Below, piece by piece: positions 8,501 through 9,846 of a stretch of DNA of 9,846 bases. The stretch comes from Microcoleaceae cyanobacterium UBA11344 (GTDB lineage Bacteria; Cyanobacteriota; Cyanobacteriia; Cyanobacteriales; Microcoleaceae): contig DMYK01000607.1 in NCBI GenBank assembly GCA_003483675.1, positions 12,733 to 22,578 of the forward strand, given 5' to 3'. The notes under the pieces are model-generated. The model searched no databases. It worked only from the letters and a program-made list of their open reading frames with translations, and was not told the DNA's origin. The stretch's first letter is position 1, and every line of letters starts with the position of its first letter. Position numbers and translations under genes: made by a program.

Positions 8501-8924
8501 AAGCTAAACGTCGATCGTGAAAGTAGGGCGTTTCTTGACCTTTCATCGCTAGAGTTTCGATGGACTCGTCGATGGGTAGGTTGCAACGAACGTAAATTTC
8601 CTGTTCAGCAACTAATGCTATCTTTTTATCGGGTAGGTCGATTCGATACAGACTTTTGTCTTTGTCCCAGTCAAAAATTCGACCAATTATCCATGTATCC
8701 TGGTTTTCTGGCTGGATGTAACATCGTGTCTGAGGCGGGAGTTGAACTCTATAAAGCGAAGTTAAGGGTAAGGTTTTTTCCAGGCGTTGCCCAATTGAGC
8801 AGAAGTATTCAACCGTTGCTGTAGAGTAAGATAGCTCGGTAACTTTTCCGATTCCTAAGTCGTTGTTTGGCAATTTTTCTGCGGGGACGCTTCGCGATCG
8901 CACCAGCAAACCAAGCTTCATCAT
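5544..8924 (-). CDS. dpdE: DpdE-like SNF2/RapA-type helicase
   Basis: This is a 1126-residue SNF2-family DNA translocase and the first gene of the operon. Residues 1-115 are beta-rich and look like two SH3/Tudor-like units (GIGKVTELSYSTATVEYF, then WIIGRIFDW onward), resembling the N-terminus of RapA. The helicase motifs are complete: Q-like LYPHQ at 166-170, ADEVGLGKT at 188-196, VLVPQYLREQW at 217-227, DEAH at 271-274, LLLSATP at 305-311, VIIFTSF at 596-602, SSGEEGRNFQ at 654-663 and RLEQRIGRIDRIGR at 679-692. The C-terminal 430 residues include a probable coiled coil at about 1040-1075. There is no nuclease motif. The start at 8924 has GAGG at 8933-8936, 8 bases upstream; a second ATG follows directly. 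Cytoplasmic, acting on DNA. Size, fold and the following genes match DpdE, needed for Dpd restriction. DISARM DrmD and RapA are related alternatives, but they do not explain the next three genes. Confidence 0.82.
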   Translation of the reverse strand: MMKLGLLVRSRSVPAEKLPNNDLGIGKVTELSYSTATVEYFCSIGQRLEKTLPLTSLYRVQLPPQTRCYIQPENQDTWIIGRIFDWDKDKSLYRIDLPDKKIALVAEQEIYVRCNLPIDESIETLAMKGQETPYFHDRRLAFVQCLIEQRAVSRGMTGLISANIDLYPHQVEVVRRVLEDPIQRYLLADEVGLGKTIEAGAILRQYLLDEPQGRAVVLVPQYLREQWLQELENKFYLSGFLSKLDNCVQVLAVEDVDRVSQNADLGFLILDEAHHIAAMATSSESIQRRRFQTCKHLAHKSDRLLLLSATPVLNHEQDFLAMLHLLDPITYQLDDLEGFRARVKNRQQIGRVLLSFKEKANPFVLKTNLNQLRHLFAEDKYLLNLLEELQNCLVSPETLLADRDRIVRSIRTHISDTYRLHRRMLRNRRAAVEDVIFDRNVTPKVEYDLDERSPQIHELIDEWRTVAPNQQQYQQIFLLLFRASGTWLGILAQVLETRLSGISHSGLIQEFGADNIRILTEIPKFSGEKEILQSSLRIIQQPSEEGDRIELLKIVILYHLSETFKLQSYRSNLHKLLEQVQQRIRRPIPGDTLPKVIIFTSFIQTGAEIVRYLSDIFGRESVASHQLGMKRSDVEKNLDGFKKDPNCFILVCDSSGEEGRNFQFVDWMINFDIPWSPNRLEQRIGRIDRIGRPLNVQFTVFAGSDLEDSPHDAWYQLLKDGFGIFRQSIASLQFYVDKKLPELEATLFQSGASGLLETIPAIQQEIDCEQVKISEQNALDEIDAQDENATQYFQTLDDYDARHQEIKRVTEDWICQTLQFNQVDDPNLAKVGRYQPTKRTLIPIHDLQTRFAAYAQPSGTYNRRISTKYPGVNLYRIGEEFVEALASYIHWDDRGQAFAIWRCDESWDAGEGMEWFGFRFNYIVEANLEIAQKVLTDFGIDNNKYQALKRRTDALLPPIIETIFMDARYEPMSLVEDEALVNILQRPYKGKSSHPCRDYNLAKSRLPILNEFIDASNWQEFCHQARRTSETLLGDRISFIELREQQAQIAEQKLGKRLAQLRLRLNRLAQSQQTSHSLLAQEVNIETALNQAILQGIRHPRIKLDSVGFIIVSGRVPVQILKEGDE
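5553..5558 (-). promoter_or_regulatory. Ribosome binding site of dpdF inside the end of dpdE
   Basis: GAGGGG lies in the last codons of dpdE. It is 8 bases from the ATG at 5544 and 5 bases from the overlapping GTG at 5547, so the ATG is the better start, giving a TGATG stop-start junction. Confidence 0.55.
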
Positions 8925-8932
8925 AATTCCGG

Positions 8933-8936
8933 CCTC
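8933..8936 (-). promoter_or_regulatory. Ribosome binding site of dpdE
   Basis: GAGG on the minus strand lies 8 bases before the ATG at 8924 and 11 bases before the second ATG at 8921, which favours the first as the start. Confidence 0.55.
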
Positions 8937-8984
8937 AACACTACCCCTTACTAGAGTAGCCGATCCTGGAAAACTACCTGTGTA

Positions 8985-9013
8985 ATTTTATTTTCCACCC
9001 TTTTTGTCCTTAA
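8985..9013 (-). promoter_or_regulatory. Possible promoter of the dpdE-H operon
   Basis: On the minus strand TAAAAT (8990-8985) is a good -10 candidate. With a 17-base spacer the -35 would be TTAAGG (9013-9008), which matches TTGACA at only three positions, so the site would be weak or dependent on an activator. Transcription would begin about 50 to 55 bases before the dpdE start. This is consensus matching by eye; no other spot in the gap looks clearly better. Confidence 0.3.
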
Positions 9014-9034
9014 ACTAAAGGGAAAACCTTAAAC
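9008..9034. repeat. Direct repeat of an octamer before the dpd operon
   Basis: CCTTAAAC occurs at 9008-9015 and again at 9027-9034, a period of 19 bases, close to two helical turns. Read in the direction of the dpd genes the unit is GTTTAAGG, and the nearer copy overlaps the candidate -35 element. Such spacing suits a protein binding one face of the DNA, so an operator is possible. Two 8-base copies in an AT-rich gap could also be chance. Confidence 0.4.
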
Positions 9035-9140
9035 CGAAACGCAGTCATGAAGCTTAGCCCAAGACTTTCTGTAACGAATTCCGATGCCCAAATCTTTCCG
9101 TGTGGTAACGAGCATCGCACCACTGCCAAGCTGACGCACT

Positions 9141-9169
9141 TTAACAGAGCAGATTTGGTATTATATAGA
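9141..9169 (+). promoter_or_regulatory. Possible promoter of livG
   Basis: TTAACA (9141-9146) matches the -35 consensus at five of six positions and is followed after exactly 17 bases by TATAGA (9164-9169), within an AT-rich run that also offers TATTAT and TATATA. The leader to the ATG would be about 40 bases. The spacing is right but the -10 is imperfect. Confidence 0.4.
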
Positions 9170-9214
9170 ATCCGACCTCTAACAGCTTAACTAATATTAG
9201 TAAATAGAACCAAA

Positions 9215-9846
9215 ATGTCATTATTAGAAGCACAACAACTTACCATGCGATTCGGCGGCTTGACTGCGGTAAATCAGGTCAGCTTAACTTTGGAAAAAGG
9301 GTCGATCGCCAGTTTAATTGGCCCTAACGGTGCCGGCAAAACCACATTCTTTAATATGCTGACCGGCATCTACAAACCAACTGCGGGCCAGTTGATACTT
9401 GAAAATAAAAACATCACCGGTTTACCGCCCGATCGCCTGACCACTTTCGGCATTGCTAGAACTTTTCAAAATATCCGCTTGTTTAACAACATGACTGTGC
9501 TGGATAATGTTTTAGTAGGTAGACACTGCCGATTAAAAACAGGTTTGTTGGGTGCAATCCTCCGCCCTCCGACTGTGATTTTGGAGGAACGGGAAGCTAA
9601 TAAAAAAGCCTTGAGTATGCTGGAATTTGTCGGTTTAGGTGCTTCTAAAGCGCCGGAGTTGGCAAAAAACCTTTCCTACGGCGACCAGCGTAGATTGGAA
9701 ATTGCGAGGGCTTTGGCCTCGGACCCGAAAGTTTTGCTTTTGGATGAACCGACTGCGGGAATGAATCCGAACGAAACGGCTGATTTAACTCGCTTTATTT
9801 ACCGGATTCGCGATGAGTTGGGTTTGAGTATTTTGCTGATTGAACA
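9215..9846 (+). CDS. livG: LivG-type branched-chain/neutral amino acid ABC transporter ATPase, 3' end cut
   Basis: This is the ATP-binding subunit of a high-affinity amino acid importer, on the cytoplasmic face of the membrane. The frame is open for 210 codons to the right edge. Walker A GPNGAGKT is at residues 36-43, the Q-loop Gln at 85 within RTFQNIRLF, the ABC signature LSYGDQ at 153-158 and Walker B LLLDEP at 174-179. RTFQNIRLFNNMTVLDNVLVG is characteristic of the LivG subfamily, whose members are about 255 residues, so roughly 45 residues including the switch histidine lie outside the window. In cyanobacteria the same subunit can be called NatA, of the N-I neutral amino acid permease; UrtD of urea transport is a less likely relative. 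The ATG has no clear Shine-Dalgarno sequence, which is common in cyanobacteria. It is transcribed away from the Dpd genes and is probably ordinary chromosomal flank unrelated to them. Confidence 0.93.
   Translation, partial: MSLLEAQQLTMRFGGLTAVNQVSLTLEKGSIASLIGPNGAGKTTFFNMLTGIYKPTAGQLILENKNITGLPPDRLTTFGIARTFQNIRLFNNMTVLDNVLVGRHCRLKTGLLGAILRPPTVILEEREANKKALSMLEFVGLGASKAPELAKNLSYGDQRRLEIARALASDPKVLLLDEPTAGMNPNETADLTRFIYRIRDELGLSILLIE

Larger units (their letters stand above)
6..8901. repeat. HIP1 octamer (GCGATCGC), eleven dispersed copies
   Basis: Copies lie at 6-13, 67-74, 1312-1319, 1400-1407, 1629-1636, 4810-4817, 5817-5824, 7281-7288, 7565-7572, 8016-8023 and 8894-8901. HIP1 is the highly iterated palindrome of cyanobacterial genomes. 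All copies here are within coding sequence: five in dpdH, one in dpdF, five in dpdE and none in dpdG. They identify the host group and suggest the operon has resided long enough in cyanobacteria to acquire the signature. Confidence 0.9.
8925..9214. other. Divergent intergenic region between dpdE and livG
   Basis: These 290 bases separate two genes transcribed away from each other, so both promoters should lie here. I see candidate promoter elements for each direction, a repeated octamer, and no tRNA, terminator hairpin with a T-run, or convincing gene. A 47-codon frame at 9047-9190 on the plus strand lacks a ribosome site and resembles nothing I recognise, so it is not called. Confidence 0.85.

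Noticed and set aside
8949..8958. Short inverted repeat TACTAGAGTA before dpdE
   Set aside because: Four-base arms with a two-base gap are too small to support a terminator or operator.
8913..9055. ATGAAGCTT present in opposite orientation at 8921-8913 and 9047-9055
   Set aside because: Most of the match is the self-complementary AAGCTT joined to an ATG; no longer homology surrounds the copies, so they are not element ends.
9102..9123. GTGGT/ACCAC inverted repeat with a 12-base loop
   Set aside because: A five-base stem with no T-run and flanking bases that do not pair; not a convincing terminator or riboswitch.
9047..9190. 47-codon plus-strand frame, beginning MKLSPRLSVT, between dpdE and livG
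   Set aside because: It has no ribosome site, contains the candidate livG promoter, and resembles no family I know; a frame this short is expected by chance.
1..9846. CRISPR array, transposon ends, tRNA or rRNA
   Set aside because: I found no regularly spaced repeats, transposase motifs, cloverleaf sequences or ribosomal RNA segments; nearly all of the window is coding.

Overview
The window looks like chromosomal DNA of a filamentous-type cyanobacterium. The main sign is the octamer GCGATCGC (HIP1), the hallmark cyanobacterial repeat, which I find eleven times where chance would give far less than one copy. The moderately AT-rich genes and the branched-chain/neutral amino acid ABC transporter gene at the right edge fit this. 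I cannot name a genus.

Layout: bases 1-8924 carry one leftward (minus-strand) operon of four large genes with no gaps, in transcription order SNF2/RapA-like helicase (8924-5544), RecQ-like helicase (5544-2998), a 293-residue protein without catalytic motifs (3001-2120) and a large P-loop ATPase that runs off the left edge (2123-1). Every junction overlaps by one to four bases. Bases 8925-9214 are a divergent intergenic region. Bases 9215-9846 are the start of a rightward livG-type ATPase gene, cut by the right edge.

The order, sizes and domain types of the four leftward genes match dpdE-dpdF-dpdG-dpdH of the Dpd system (7-deazapurine in DNA). In known Dpd islands DpdA and DpdB insert preQ0 into DNA, DpdC converts it to an amido form, and the remaining proteins act in restricting unmodified DNA. 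The assignment rests on recalled family architecture, not on a database search. If it is right, the window holds the translocase/ATPase restriction arm. None of the modification genes lies on the promoter side, where a conserved transporter gene begins instead. They must lie beyond base 1, elsewhere in the genome, or be absent.

I see no tRNA, rRNA, CRISPR array, transposase or insertion sequence. The points most worth a second look are the E-F-G-H-first arrangement, an apparent tandem Tudor/SH3-like N-terminus on DpdE, cysteine clusters in DpdF and DpdH, the very long Walker A-Walker B spacing in DpdH, and a repeated octamer in front of the operon.
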